The notes under the pieces: generated by a model
What the model was told of the DNA's origin: nothing
The model's input: only the letters and a program-made list of their open reading frames with translations
The model's database searches: none
Program-made: the position numbers and the translations under genes
Assembly: GCA_018350325.1 (NCBI GenBank)
Contig: JAEVLN010000025.1
Location: forward strand, 971,799 to 1,035,798
Length of the DNA stretch: 64,000 nt
Source of the DNA: Globodera rostochiensis
Taxonomy: Eukaryota > Nematoda > Chromadorea > Rhabditida > Heteroderidae
Reading direction: 5' to 3'
Shown: positions 53,311 through 63,596 of the stretch, piece after piece
Layout: every line of letters starts with the position of its first letter
How positions within the stretch are numbered: position 1 is the first letter of the stretch

Positions 53311-55102
53311 ATGAAAATGCCTTGGAGAAAAAGTAACATTCCGCTTCTGCTGCGTTTTTCACCCCCGCATTCGGTTTCGGTTTTTGGCCGACAACCGGTT
53401 AACCGAAAACCGAAACCGGTTTTTTGTCAAAAATAGAGGGGACCCTTTTGGATTCCAAATGCGTAAATTTTGGAGCAATTTTTCTAAAAAATATCGTTAA
53501 AATCTAACATTTTTCCGGCGGTGTGGGCGTGCTCTGCCCGCAGTTAAGCGAGCGGGGGGAGGGTGGGCAGCGTTGTATAAAAATGGCAAGGTTGTGTGTA
53601 TAGCCAAATGTAAAAAATTTAAAAATCAATGAATAAAATTAAAATCCGCAGATATGGGAACCCTTAGCCACGTGCCGATGTGCGTGACGTTTATTATTTG
53701 TTGTAAGAGAACGATAAACGAAGAAGACATGGCTGTTAGAGAAATAGTGAAAAGTGAGAGACATCAACGGGTTTCTCTAACAGTGGAGTGCACACCAAGG
53801 CTGCCTGCACGCAATTGCGTATTGCGGGTTGCGGATTGCTGAAATTGCGGAAATTATTTTTTCTGACTTTCTCAGAACATTACCGGTGATGTAAACAATT
53901 CTTAAAATTAAATTTACGATGGATGAGGCAATAGAAGTTGAAGAAAATGAGAAAAAAAATATTTTTAATAATAATGAATTCCGATTAAACCCTGATCCCG
54001 GCCAACTCTACTCTTACGTAACCCTATTATTGTTTACGAAAATTTTTCCGGAATTCCGAAGCAAAATGATAATTTTGCGAAAATTTTGATGAAATTTCTT
54101 AGCAAAAAACCGAAATTTTTCCCGAGAGCGCCTGTCGGCACCAGGGCTGTGTCGAAAGTAAAAAACGTCGAAAATCGAAATCGAAATTTTTTTTTATATG
54201 ACTAAAAAAATTATTTATTAAAATAATTTATTTATTAAAATGTTGTTTGATAGGCCTTCATTTTTCGCTTCAGTGGCCCTTCTACGCTTAAAGCTTTTGG
54301 GTGGGGGGGGGGTTTTAATTATTACTCAATTTTGTTAAGAAATTTCATCCAAATTTTAGCAAAATTAAGCATTTAGCTTCGGAATTTGGGAATTTTCTAA
54401 AAAAAATTAAGTAAGAGTGGAGGAGTTTGGAGGTGCCTGTCGGCGCCGCGGGGGAAATTTTTTTGAATATTTTAATGATATTTGTTATGGAAAATACAAA
54501 TTCAAGAAGATGTAATTAATTTATTTCAAAAATTCTTTTTTTGTGCGCATTTTAGTTTAAAAATATTTGAAGATCATTAAAAATGTTCCGTGGTGGAGCA
54601 GAGCATGAAACCGGTCATCTGCTTTATGCACGTTTCTTGACCAAAGTACTCTATAGGCAGATGGAGCTGTGGAAAAAATGCGTTTTCTTATGGCGCCCAC
54701 CTTAAGGTAAGGGATAGGGAAACCGTTGCTTATGACCAAGAAATGTATCACTGGGATCCTTATAATGTGGTGGACACCTTTTAGCCTTTTTGGATTACCA
54801 GTGGTTGTTTCAAGCCCTGGTAATCGGTAAGCGTTATCGTTACAGCACCCTTGGCAAGAAAAATTCAAATTTTATTGCTTTTTTCTAAAAATTTTTTCAA
54901 AAAATGCCCAAATAGTGGCAAAAATATGGGCAAAAAGCCTTTTTACTTGAAATAGGAAATCTGCAGAAAAATTAGGTAAAAATCTAAAAATCCTAGCCCT
55001 GCTCATTCGTAAGATTTGTAGGCGCAAACTAATATTTTTTATGAAATTTTGACATTTATTACTAAATTGATTAATTAAGTGTTTATAAAATCATTGGTCT
55101 AT
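53311..55102. other. Spacer with short echo elements
   Basis: 53380-53425 echoes 'ccggttaaccgaaaaccgaaacc'; 54145-54195 echoes 'gtcgaaaatcgaaatcgaaa'; 54300 has a G run. The ORF at 54557-54868 (minus) has no coding character that I can recognise. A GC-rich segment about 53515-53570 is unexplained. Confidence 0.35.
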
Positions 55103-56409
55103 TCAAATCTCCGAATTCGAGTTCCCAATTTCCGGAACATTTGAGCCGGCATTCTCTTCCACAGAATCGACAGAATTTGAACGAAATTGCTGCCGTTTAA
55201 ATAGGCTTTTCCAGTTAACCAAAGTGCTTGTTCCAATTTTCAACATTTTGGTAATGTCCACATCTCTGATTTTAGGATTTTTGTCTTTAATTTCATAATA
55301 ACATTTCATTAATTCTTTTTGTTCGCTGTGGGAGTGTTTATGTTGTGGTTCTGCAAAAAAATTTTTAATTAATAAAAAGAAATAATAAATTTAGTTTCGA
55401 AATACTCACTGGTTTGGCCGAGTTTTCGTTTCCAATTGGAAATTGTTCTAACACTTGGGCCCAACTCTTTCGCGACAGTTTCATCAATTTCATGACAATA
55501 AGAAGTTTTCAGCCCGTCTCGCTTTAACTCGGCTTTCATTTGATCAAATTTTTCTATTAAATTAATTCGCTCTTCTTTTTTCATTCCAAAGTTATGCATT
55601 TTCCGACTTAGGCCTAGTTCTTTTTTCCATTCATATATTTTTGTGCGATTGACTTTCAAATGTTTTGCAATTTTATTCTCAATTTGATTCGTTTCTTTTG
55701 TCGAATATTTTCCTTTTTGCTTAAATTCGTCTTTTATTGCGTGGAATTTGTCGATAATTTTACGTTTTTGCTCATCTTCAGCAATAAGTTCTTCTCCATT
55801 TTTGGCATTCTCAGAGTGATCAGACTCTGTGAGAGGAGGATTCTGATCAGTTGAATTTGGTTCAATTTGTCCAGAGTGATCAGTCTGATCAGTTGAATTG
55901 GGTTCAATTTGTCCAAAGTGATCAGACACTGTGAGAGGAGGATTCTGATCAGTTGAATTGGGTTCAATTTGTCCAAAGTGATCAGACACTGTGAGAGGAG
56001 GATTCTGATCAGTTGAATTTGGTTCAATTTGTCCAGAGTGATCAGTCTGATCAGTTGAATTGGGTTCAATTTGTCCAAAGTGATCAGACACTGTGAGAGG
56101 AGGATTCTGATCAGTTGAATTGGGTTCAATTTGTCCAAAGTGATCAGACACTGTGAGAGGAGGATTCTGATCAGTTGAATTGGGTTCAATTTGTCCAAGT
56201 TGGATGTTTTGCCGGTCGATTTGGTAATGGAAAGTTTGTTCAAGCGTTAATTTATTCCATTCTTCGTCTTTTTCATTGTCCCACCAGCCTTCTCCGAATA
56301 TTTCATCTAATGGATTGATTGGCGTTTCCTCCAATTGTACGGATTCGGTTTTGTCGAGTGAATTTGTTGCGAATACTGACACAAAAATTAAAATCCCAAA
56401 ATCATTCAT
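55103..56409 (-). CDS. Secreted effector-like protein with composite repeats (415 aa)
   Basis: Exons 56409-55410 and 55350-55103 join in phase (A|GTGAGT...TTTGCAG), 415 residues. Start MNDFGILIFVSVFATNSLDK, then DEIFGEGWWDNEKDEEWNKL and TLEQ, a subfamily variant shared with 15858-16154. Its repeat is different: QIEPNSTDQNPPLTVSDHFG twice and QIEPNSTDQTDHSG once, this block present twice. Modules: IAKHLKVNRTKIYEWKKELG (followed by KMHNFGMKKEE), VAKELGPSVRTISNWKRKLG, and ITKMLKIGTSTLVNWKSLFK in exon 2. It ends GNSNSEI. No lesions were seen. Confidence 0.75.
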
Positions 56410-56597
56410 CTTACAAATTAGGATAATTGTTGGGATTTATATAAATTTATTGTAAATAAAATAAATAACTAAAATTGTGATTTTTTTAGCCCAAATAACT
56501 CGTTTTCAAGGGTGCTGATGACAACATCTAAAATTTTTTATTTTTTTCTATCAGATTCGTGATCAGTACCCATGAAAACTCCATATATGATGTTTCA
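56410..56597 (-). promoter_or_regulatory. Short, diverged upstream region of the 56409 copy
   Basis: Only 'agcccaaataa' and short AT-rich matches to the common block are visible; the larger block is missing or replaced. Confidence 0.3.
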
Positions 56598-56955
56598 GCA
56601 AATTTGGAGAGGGGGTCGCAAAACCGTAAAGTAACTCGTCCAATTTCCATAATCAGCTGGGGGTGGGGTTGCAGCCCCCCCCCCCGAAATTTTTTGAGTA
56701 CCGACGGACAAACCTATTACGGCCCTGGTATCGGGTAAAACACAAAAATTAGATCCCTAAATTGATTTTGGAATCTAACTTTTTTCGAAAAAATTTCTCA
56801 AGAAAAATGTAATAAAATCCTAAAATCCAAAAATGCACCCTAAAGATTGATGTTTTTGAATTAGACCCCCCCCCCCCGCCGGAAAAAAATAAAGTGGGAA
56901 AAGGTGATAAATTGGATTTGAACTGTTAAATGAGGTGGTGGTAGATGGTGGGGGA
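56598..56955. repeat. Duplicated repeat, copy 1
   Basis: From about 56640 ('ccataatcagctgggggtgg', a C run, 'gagtaccgacggacaaacc', 'gccctggtatcgggtaaaac', ... 'gttaaatgaggtgg') it is nearly identical to 58752-59085. Both copies abut truncated effector-family genes on their right, suggesting one insertion-truncation that was then duplicated, or a preferred target. Confidence 0.7.
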
Positions 56956-57280
56956 TTGCAAAAAATAACAACAAAATTAAAAGCCAAAACTCTTCCATTT
57001 TCGTTGGACAAAGTAACCTTTGAATTCAGGGATATTTATAATAAATGGAAAATTTGGTCTGTAAAATTTGCTAACTATTTTTGTGATTGTACAATATTAA
57101 TAAATAGGGCGCTTTGATAAAAAAATTATTGAAAGTAATAAATGGCAGCTCCATAATTTGGGCATTTATTTACATAAAATTATATTCTTTAATAATTCTC
57201 TCATCCAAATCATTAATATTCATGACATTTCATAATTATTTTTTCCTTAACATTTTGAACCGGGACCAAATCAATTTGTT
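56956..57280 (-). pseudogene. Signal-peptide relic plus upstream block
   Basis: Minus strand from about 56998 reads MEEFWLLILLLFFAI, the family signal, and is cut by the repeat at about 56955. 57010-57280 retains the upstream block ('gaaagtaataaatggcagct', 'attctttaataattctctcatcc', 'aaccgggaccaaatcaat'). Confidence 0.55.
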
Positions 57281-57925
57281 GACATTACTCGGATAGGCGA
57301 GTTAGAATGCTCTAATAGCAGCGAGACGAAAGACAAAAAGCTTAGGTAACCATTTTGCAAGCTTCTGCGCTAGGCCAGGGAGGGGTTTGAGCAGTGTTCC
57401 TGGGACAGCAATGTTTGACAGGTCAACGAAATATGCTCTAAATATTGCCGAAAGCCTCGAAATAAGACTCCTTTTAAAACCCGAATTTCTTCCTTTAAAA
57501 TGCAAAACTTGCACCAAAAAATGGCACTTTAGTACACTAATTTGCTTAATACTATATGTTTCTTTTTTTAACGTATAATTACCATCAGCGCAGCAATTTT
57601 TTGCCTTATTTTTTATGCAAAAATTCATATTTTTATGGATCAAGAAGCTCTATAATAATGAAAAAATTGCGCAGCGTGCAAACCAAACAAAGTTAAAACA
57701 AAAAAAAAAAACCGAAAATTGAGGTTCCGACCACGCGCCACATACGGCTCCCTGGGCTTCAGTCGTCCATCTTAGCACCAGCGACTATTTTCTCAGAGGT
57801 GACTAAAAATTTGAGTTAAGATGTACAATTTTTAACTTTTATGCCAGAGCACACCGCTTTGGAATCGGAACCGCCAAAATTGGTGGAACCGGTTCCAGAA
57901 CCGGTTACGGATTTATTATCCAAAG
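57281..57925. other. Spacer
   Basis: 57860-57915 echoes 'ggaaccggttccagaaccgg'. The minus-strand ORF 57302-57643 has no recognisable domain. Confidence 0.3.
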
Positions 57926-58390
57926 ATGAAAGAATTTTGGATTTTAATTTTTGTGTCATTTTTTGCAACAAATTCGCTCAAAAAAGCCAAATCCGTTAAA
58001 TTGGAGCTCAAAACATTTGATGAAATATGGTGGGACCAATGTGAAGCCGAAGATTTGAAAACGCCGGCGCGATATTTAGAATATTTATCAAAGAATATTT
58101 TTAAAGAACGCAAAATGTCCATCACCAAATCGACCGACAGAACACCCAAATTGGACAAATTGAACCCAATTCAACTGATCAGCTTGGACAAATTGAACCC
58201 AATTCAACTGATCAGCTTGGACAAATTGGACCCAATTCAACTGACCAGCTTGGACAAATTGAACCCAATTCAATTGATCAGAATCCTCCTCTCAAAGAGT
58301 CTTCGTCAAACCTATTATGGCATTATCATGCCTTGGGGCAAAATGTCTGTGTTTTTAATGTCACAAATCTACCCAGACTTTTTGCCCTGA
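57926..58390 (+). pseudogene. Degenerate effector-family copy read into the alternative repeat frame
   Basis: MKEFWILIFVSFFATNSLKK and a shortened DEIWWDQCEAED are followed by a 45-bp unrelated insert (RYLEYLSKNIFKERK) replacing PTNFGQN. Downstream the frame is shifted, so the repeats read LDKLNPIQLIS. All HTH modules are lost and the ORF runs into foreign sequence. No close match to the common upstream block lies immediately before it. Confidence 0.6.
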
Positions 58391-58411
58391 GTTCCATAAT
58401 CAGGGTAAAAT

Positions 58412-58747
58412 ATCGATTCGTTCCCCACCGATTGGTTCACCTACGATTCGTTCCCCATATACGATTCGTTCCTTTTGTAACGATTCGTTCCCTTTGTAAC
58501 GATTCGTTCCCCTCCACAAAATTTTGAACGATTTTGTTATAAAAATCGGTTTTGACAAAAAAATTGTTTTTGAAAAATTGTTCGAACTAGGGTCCGGGGT
58601 TCGAAATTGGTCGAAATGGAGGTCATATTCAGGTTCAATGCCCCCGTATACCCCCTATAAACCCTTTTTTATGGACTTTGGAAATTTTTTTATTTTTTTC
58701 GAGGGGAACGAATCGTAGGTGAACGAATCGGTGGGGAACAAATCGAT
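58412..58747. mobile_element. 336-bp foldback element with ATCGATTCGTTCCCC ends
   Basis: The left end ATCGATTCGTTCCCCACCG, then GGTTCACCTACGATTCGTTC, recurs inverted at the right (GAACGAATCGTAGGTGAACG, GTGGGGAACAAATCGAT). The core shares 'aaattgttcgaact.gggt.cggggttc' and 'attggtcgaaat' with the 28464-29302 element, so the two are related inside although the ends differ. 'gttccataatcag' occurs on both sides. Confidence 0.65.
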
Positions 58748-58751
58748 CCCC

Positions 58752-59085
58752 GTTCCATAATCAGCTGGGGGTGGGGTTGCAGCCCCCCCCCCCCCGAAGT
58801 TTTTGAGTACCGACGGACAAACCTATTACGGCCCTGGTATCGGGTAAAACACAAAAATTAGATCCCTAAATTGATTTTGGAATCTAACTTTTTTCGAAAA
58901 AATTTCTCAAGAAAAATGTAATAAAATCCTAAAATCCAAAAATGCACCCTAAAGATTGATGTTTTTGAATTAGACCCCCCCCCCCCCGCCGGAAAAAAAT
59001 AAAGTGGGAAAAGGTGATAAATTGGATTTGAACTGTTAAATGAGGTGGCGGATTATTAGATGGTGGGGGATTTAACCGTGAGCAT
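58752..59085. repeat. Duplicated repeat, copy 2
   Basis: Partner of 56640-56955. It ends in 'gatggtggggga' where the truncated effector copy begins. Confidence 0.7.
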
Positions 59086-59088
59086 GCC

Positions 59089-59753
59089 TGTATTTTTGAG
59101 CGATTGACTTTTAAATAATTAGCAATTTTATTCTCAATTTGAGTTCTTTCTTTATACGAATATTTTCCTTTTTGCTTAAATTCGTCTTTTATGGAATGGA
59201 ATTTGTCGATAATTTTACGTTTTTGCACATTTTCATCGTTTGAAGTAATTTCGTTTTGATCTTCCCCATTTTTGGCATTTTCTGAGTGATCAGACTCTGT
59301 GAGAGGAGAATTCTGATCAGTTGAATTGGGTTCAATTTGTCCAAGCTGATCAGTTGAATTGGGTTTAATTTGTCCAAGCTGACCAGTTCAATTGGGTTCA
59401 ATTTGTCCAAGCTGATCAGTTGAATTGGGTTCAATTTGTCCAAGCTGATTAGTTGAATTGGGTTCAATTTGTCCAAGCTGATTAGTTGAATTGGGTTCAA
59501 TTTGTCCAGGCTGATCAGTTGAATTGGGTTCAATTTGTCCAATTTGGGTGTTCTGCCGGTCGATTTGGTGATGGACATTTTGTCCAAAGTTTGTTGGCGC
59601 CGGCATTTTCAAATCTTCGGCTTCTCCTTTGTCCCACCAGCCTTCTCCAAATATTTCATCAAATGTTTTGAGCTCCAATTTTACGGATTCGGCTTTGTCC
59701 AGTGAATTTGTTGCAAAGAATGACACAAAAATTAATATCCAAAACTCTCCCAT
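59089..59753 (-). pseudogene. Effector-family copy with nonsense mutation and 3' truncation
   Basis: Starts MGEFWILIFVSFFATNSLDK, FDEIFGEGWWDKGEAED, then repeat units, two with NSTN in place of NSTD. In the fifth unit the Ser codon TCA is TGA, giving a stop at 59388. Beyond it two or three more units, SDHSENAKNGEDQ and module 1 (KRKIIDKFHSIKDEFKQKGK; IANYLKVNRSKI) are in frame, and the gene is cut off at 59089 by the duplicated repeat. Confidence 0.75.
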
Positions 59754-60040
59754 TTTTATTTGGGCTAAACAACCTCTGAATTTACGGGACAATTATATGA
59801 AATTTTAATGAATATTATAATTTAAACAAAAAATTCAATATGTAAGTTGGTGTTTAAGTATTTTTCACAAAAATTCTCTTTAAATGATAGAGTTAAATTT
59901 TTACAATATTAATATATTTAGCCTTAGTAAAAAATGAGTGTAAGTAATAAATGATGCCCAAAAGTGAAATAGGCTTTCAATTCTCATAAATAATTATCTC
60001 ACCCAAATCAATATTCTTGACATCATCATTATCTTATCCG
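59754..60040 (-). promoter_or_regulatory. Upstream block of the 59753 copy
   Basis: Contains 'ttatttgggctaaacaacctctgaattta', 'gtaagtaataaatgatgccc', 'ataattatctcacccaaatcaata' and 'cttgacatcatcat'. Confidence 0.5.
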
Positions 60041-60751
60041 TGGGCAGCAGCTCTGAGCTACGGGCGTTCACTTTTGAGGTCCTCCCACTCTGTTCTTTTA
60101 CCCTCTTTCTCCCACACTCCTCTTCCTTCAGGCATCACGTCCCGCCTCCCTCGGAAGCCCGGTCCCTCGGGCTTTCTCTAGCCCTTCTCCAGTGGACATG
60201 GTGGAACCTGGACTCAGAGGTCCCTTGTTGGGCATAGTCTCAGGACTCAGTGGTCCTGGCCGCGCAAGGAGGGATCCACCCGAGAGCATTACGTCGTGCT
60301 CTACCGGTCCAATGCGAAAGCGCAAAAGATCGGCCCGCGGTGGGACTCGAACCCACTCCGGTGGGACTCGAACCCACATCTTCCCTTTCCGTGGGCAGCT
60401 CTAATCCATTGAGTTACGGGCGTTCACTTAAGAAGGAAAGAGAAAAGGGGAAGGAAGGGTGTGGCGCAATGGAGCCGTTTGTCAAAAGCCCCCCTCCCCC
60501 CAAACCCTGAGGGTTCAAACCCTGAAACTCTCTATAACCGCGCGATGAGGCGGGATTTACCCTGAAACCGTTAAGCCCGCTGGTTTTTTCTACCCCTAAA
60601 CCTTGTGATCGGCCCACGATGGGATAGAATGGCCCGCTAGCCTAAATCCTCCCAAACCCTTTGGTTCAGCCCCTGAAAGGCCCGCGACGGGATGGGATGA
60701 TGGACAAGAGTTCAAAGTCACCCTCACCCAACCCTTTAAGCCGGTCCCTGT
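60041..60751 (-). mobile_element. GC-rich SINE-like region with a tRNA-like head
   Basis: Minus strand about 60428-60335 gives GCCCGTAACTCAATGGATTAGAGC (A-box arm), then GGGTTCGAGTCCCACC twice in tandem (22-bp duplication of the T arm). A second partial head lies at 60040-60070. The flanks (60080-60330 and 60470-60745) are GC-rich without ORFs of coding character and contain repeated 'cccaaaccctttgg' and 'ccccctgaaa' motifs. Confidence 0.5.
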
Positions 60752-61200
60752 CAGAGCTGGGCGAAATTTCGTTTCGTTTTGTTTCGTGTTTTTCGTTAGT
60801 TTTTGGGCGTTTCGTTTCGTTACGTAGAATTTTAGCCGTTTCGTTTCGTTTCGTGTTTCGTTAATGACAATTTTAACGAAAAAACCACGAAACAGGACCC
60901 CTAATGATTGAGGTTTTTGATCAAGATTTCACTCTAGTGGTGGTGTAGTGGTCAAATTGAGTCAAAAATTCAAAACTATCGGCACCGTCGACCCACCTGT
61001 GTGCCCTAGAATGTTAAAAATTGTTTTCTTGAAAAATCACAACAAAAATGCAGAAAACCAGGAAAATAATGCCCCAAAAATTAAACATAATTAAAAAAAA
61101 AATTCGTTTCGTTTCGTGTTTTTCGTGAGTTTTTGGGCGTTTCGTGTTTCGTTTCATTTTGCAGAATTTTAGCCGTTTCGCGTTTCGTTAATTAAAAACA
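60752..61200. repeat. TTTCGTTTCG echo elements
   Basis: 60752-60903 and about 61105-61200 consist largely of 'gtttcgtttcgtgtttcg' variants with 'gtttttgggcgtttcg'. The first ends GACCCCTAA like other echo elements. The second looks like a diverged copy. Confidence 0.5.
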
Positions 61201-61252
61201 AACTTTGGCTTCAAACTCGAAACCCTCCCAAACCCTTTTAAAATAGACAAGA

Positions 61253-61631
61253 AAGGACGATAAAATTCGGGCAATTTTATTAATTTTTTCATTTGGCTAT
61301 TCACAATCGTTCGCCATTTTTATAAAATAAAGAATTAGTTGGAAAAATATTTATGAAATGTCAGGAAAATTGATTTGGTCCCGGTTCAAAAGCTATAGGA
61401 AATATTATTAAATACGATGATTTATATGAAATTTATTACTTTTAATATTATTTGTCAAAGCTAAATAATTTTATTAATATTTGTAAAAATTTGTGAATAA
61501 ATTTTTTATTTTTACAGAAATTCTTTAAAACCAAAATAGTTGACAATTTTCCATATCGAATTTTACGTTTAAATTATTAAATTAATTGGATTTCATATAT
61601 ATCTTGCTAAGAAGTTATTTTGCCCGAAAAA
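61253..61631 (+). promoter_or_regulatory. Upstream block of the 61632 copy, duplicated at 63597
   Basis: Begins 'aaaggacgataaaattcggg' and contains 'cgccatttttataaaat', 'tttatgaaatgtcaggaaaa', 'gatttggtcccggttcaaa' and 'ttcatatatatcttgctaagaag'. Nearly the same sequence occurs at 63597-64000. Confidence 0.6.
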
Positions 61632-62621
61632 ATGGAAGAATTTTGGATTTTAATTTTGGTGGCATTCATTGCAACAATACCGGACAAAGCCGAATCCGTA
61701 AAATTGGAGCTCAAAACATTTGATGAAATATTCGGAGAAGGCTGGTGGGACAAAAGTGAAGCCGAAGATTTGAAAACGCCAACAAACTTTGGACAAAATG
61801 TCCATCACCAAATCGACCGGCAGAACACCCAAATTGGACAAATTGAACCCAATTCAACTGATCAGAATCCTCCTCTCACAGAGTCTGATCACTCTGATAA
61901 TGCCAAAAATTGGGATGAACAGAATGAAATAATAAAAGAAATGACTTCAAACACTGACGATGAGCGAAAACGTAAAATTGTTGTCAAATTCCACGCAATA
62001 AAAGACGAATTTAAGCAAAAGGGAAAATATTCAACAAAAGAATGGATTCAAATTGAAAAGAAAATTGCAAAACATTTAAAAGTCAATCGCACAAAAATAT
62101 ATGAATGGAAAAATGAATTTGGCCTAAGTCGAAAAGTATTAAATGAAAAAGAAGAACGTAAAGATTTAATAAAAAAATTTGATCAAATGAAAGCCGAGTT
62201 AAAACGGGCCGGATTCAAAAACTCTTATTCAAATCAAATTGATGAAACTGTTGCAAAAGAGTTGGGCCTCAATTTTAGAACAATTTACAGATGGAAAAGT
62301 GAACTTGGCCAATCCAGTGAGTTTTTCGAGCCCTATTTTTTTATTTATATTAATTAAATTACAGAATCACAATATAAACACTCCCACAGCGAACAAAAGG
62401 AATTGATGAAACGTTATTATAAAATTAAGGGCAAAAATCCTAAAATTAGTGACAAGGAAATTGTTAAATTGTTGAAGATTGGAAGCGCCACTTTGATTAG
62501 ATGGAAGAGACAATTTAAACGACAGCAATTCTATCTAAATTCTGTCGATGGACATTCTGTGGAAGAGAATGCCGCGGCAAAATTTAAGGAAATTGACAAC
62601 TCGAATTCGGGAAAGATTTGA
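61632..62621 (+). CDS. Secreted effector-like protein with three HTH-like modules (313 aa)
   Basis: Exons 61632-62316 and 62365-62621 join in phase (A|GTGAGT...TTACAG), 313 residues. MEEFWILILVAFIATIPDKA is a slightly altered signal (NSL lost). FDEIFGEGWWDKSEAED follows near residue 32, one 11-residue repeat near 70, module 1 at about 114-167 (IAKHLKVNRTKIYEWKNEFG), module 2 at about 176-227 (VAKELGLNFRTIYRWKSELG), and module 3 on exon 2 (IVKLLKIGSATLIRWKRQFK). It ends with SVEENAAAKFKEIDNSNSGK then I. A start further upstream at 61620 is in frame, but the 61632 ATG aligns with other members. A clean example of the minimal family layout. Confidence 0.75.
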
Positions 62622-63596
62622 ATGCCCAATGTTTGAAAGAACCCCAAATCTGAGGCCTTTTGGCATTGTTCTCTTTGAATTTTTCCCTTTTGGCATTATC
62701 TTATATGACATTTTTTTGTTACGGGCATTTTACCTATCCATTATCTGTGATCAAACATTGTTTGGCGGGTTTAATTACCCAAGTTTGAGAATCGAAATAA
62801 ATTTTGAATTTCTTATTTTTGTTTGGCACACTTCGCCACCGCTCCCCGCTCATCATCTCCTCCCGATCCACCCCACCGCACCCAGTCTCCACAGGCGACC
62901 CTGACAGGGACGGAACGGATCCTGCATTCTGCACTTCCCATCATCGGCACTGAACGGCGTGCCTGGACTACCTGTACGGGAGCGGTGCGAAAGGGCGTAA
63001 AGGAGGTTTAGTAACTGTCCTTTGAGGCAGTAAAGCCGTAGGGGAAGCAATAAGTACTGCTTGTCCAACGAGACACGGAATAATTAAACTTGGGGGGAAT
63101 TCAAAAAAACTCAAAGCCCTTAAGGCAAGAGTTTGTCAAATTCGCGTGCTACACCAACGGTCCTTGAGGCAACTGGTGTCAGTCTCAAAAACCGGCTTAA
63201 CCCGCTAGCGTCCGGTGCGACACGCAGCAACCGCAAGCAACAAAGCAGCAATGTCCGGACCTGTTCAACGGCGAATCCGCGCCGTGCTAAAAAGCACTCA
63301 GTGCCACTGAACTGGACGTCCAACCGGATTCCGCTCGTCCGGCCTTGGAAACCAACATTTAGCTAGAATCGGCAAAGAATGCGCATTTTGGAGGTGTATC
63401 TGGATGAGATGCGCGAAGCATCTACGGCAGGTCGGATTGAGTAAAATTTCTACCAAAACGTTAAAAAATATAAAAAATTCCCGCTGCGCTTGTCGGCCCA
63501 CCAACAACAAAATCCAAGACTAGATTTGCCATAAAAATGCCACTATTTTGAAGCCGGTTGCCATATTTTGGCGCAGTTGAGTCGCGAGCATCTTCG
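62622..63596. other. Unassigned GC-rich insert
   Basis: 62622-62820 is ordinary spacer. 62825-63595 is markedly GC-rich and sits between the gene and a second copy of the family upstream block. It contains 'gtcctttgaggcagtaaagcc' and 'gtccttgaggcaactggtgtc'-type echoes and several small hairpins, but no ORF with coding character. It may be a transposable-element leader or an RNA-structured element. Confidence 0.35.

Noticed and set aside
54557..54868. 103-codon minus-strand ORF
   Set aside because: No recognisable domain, signal or splice partner; composition does not differ from surrounding spacer.
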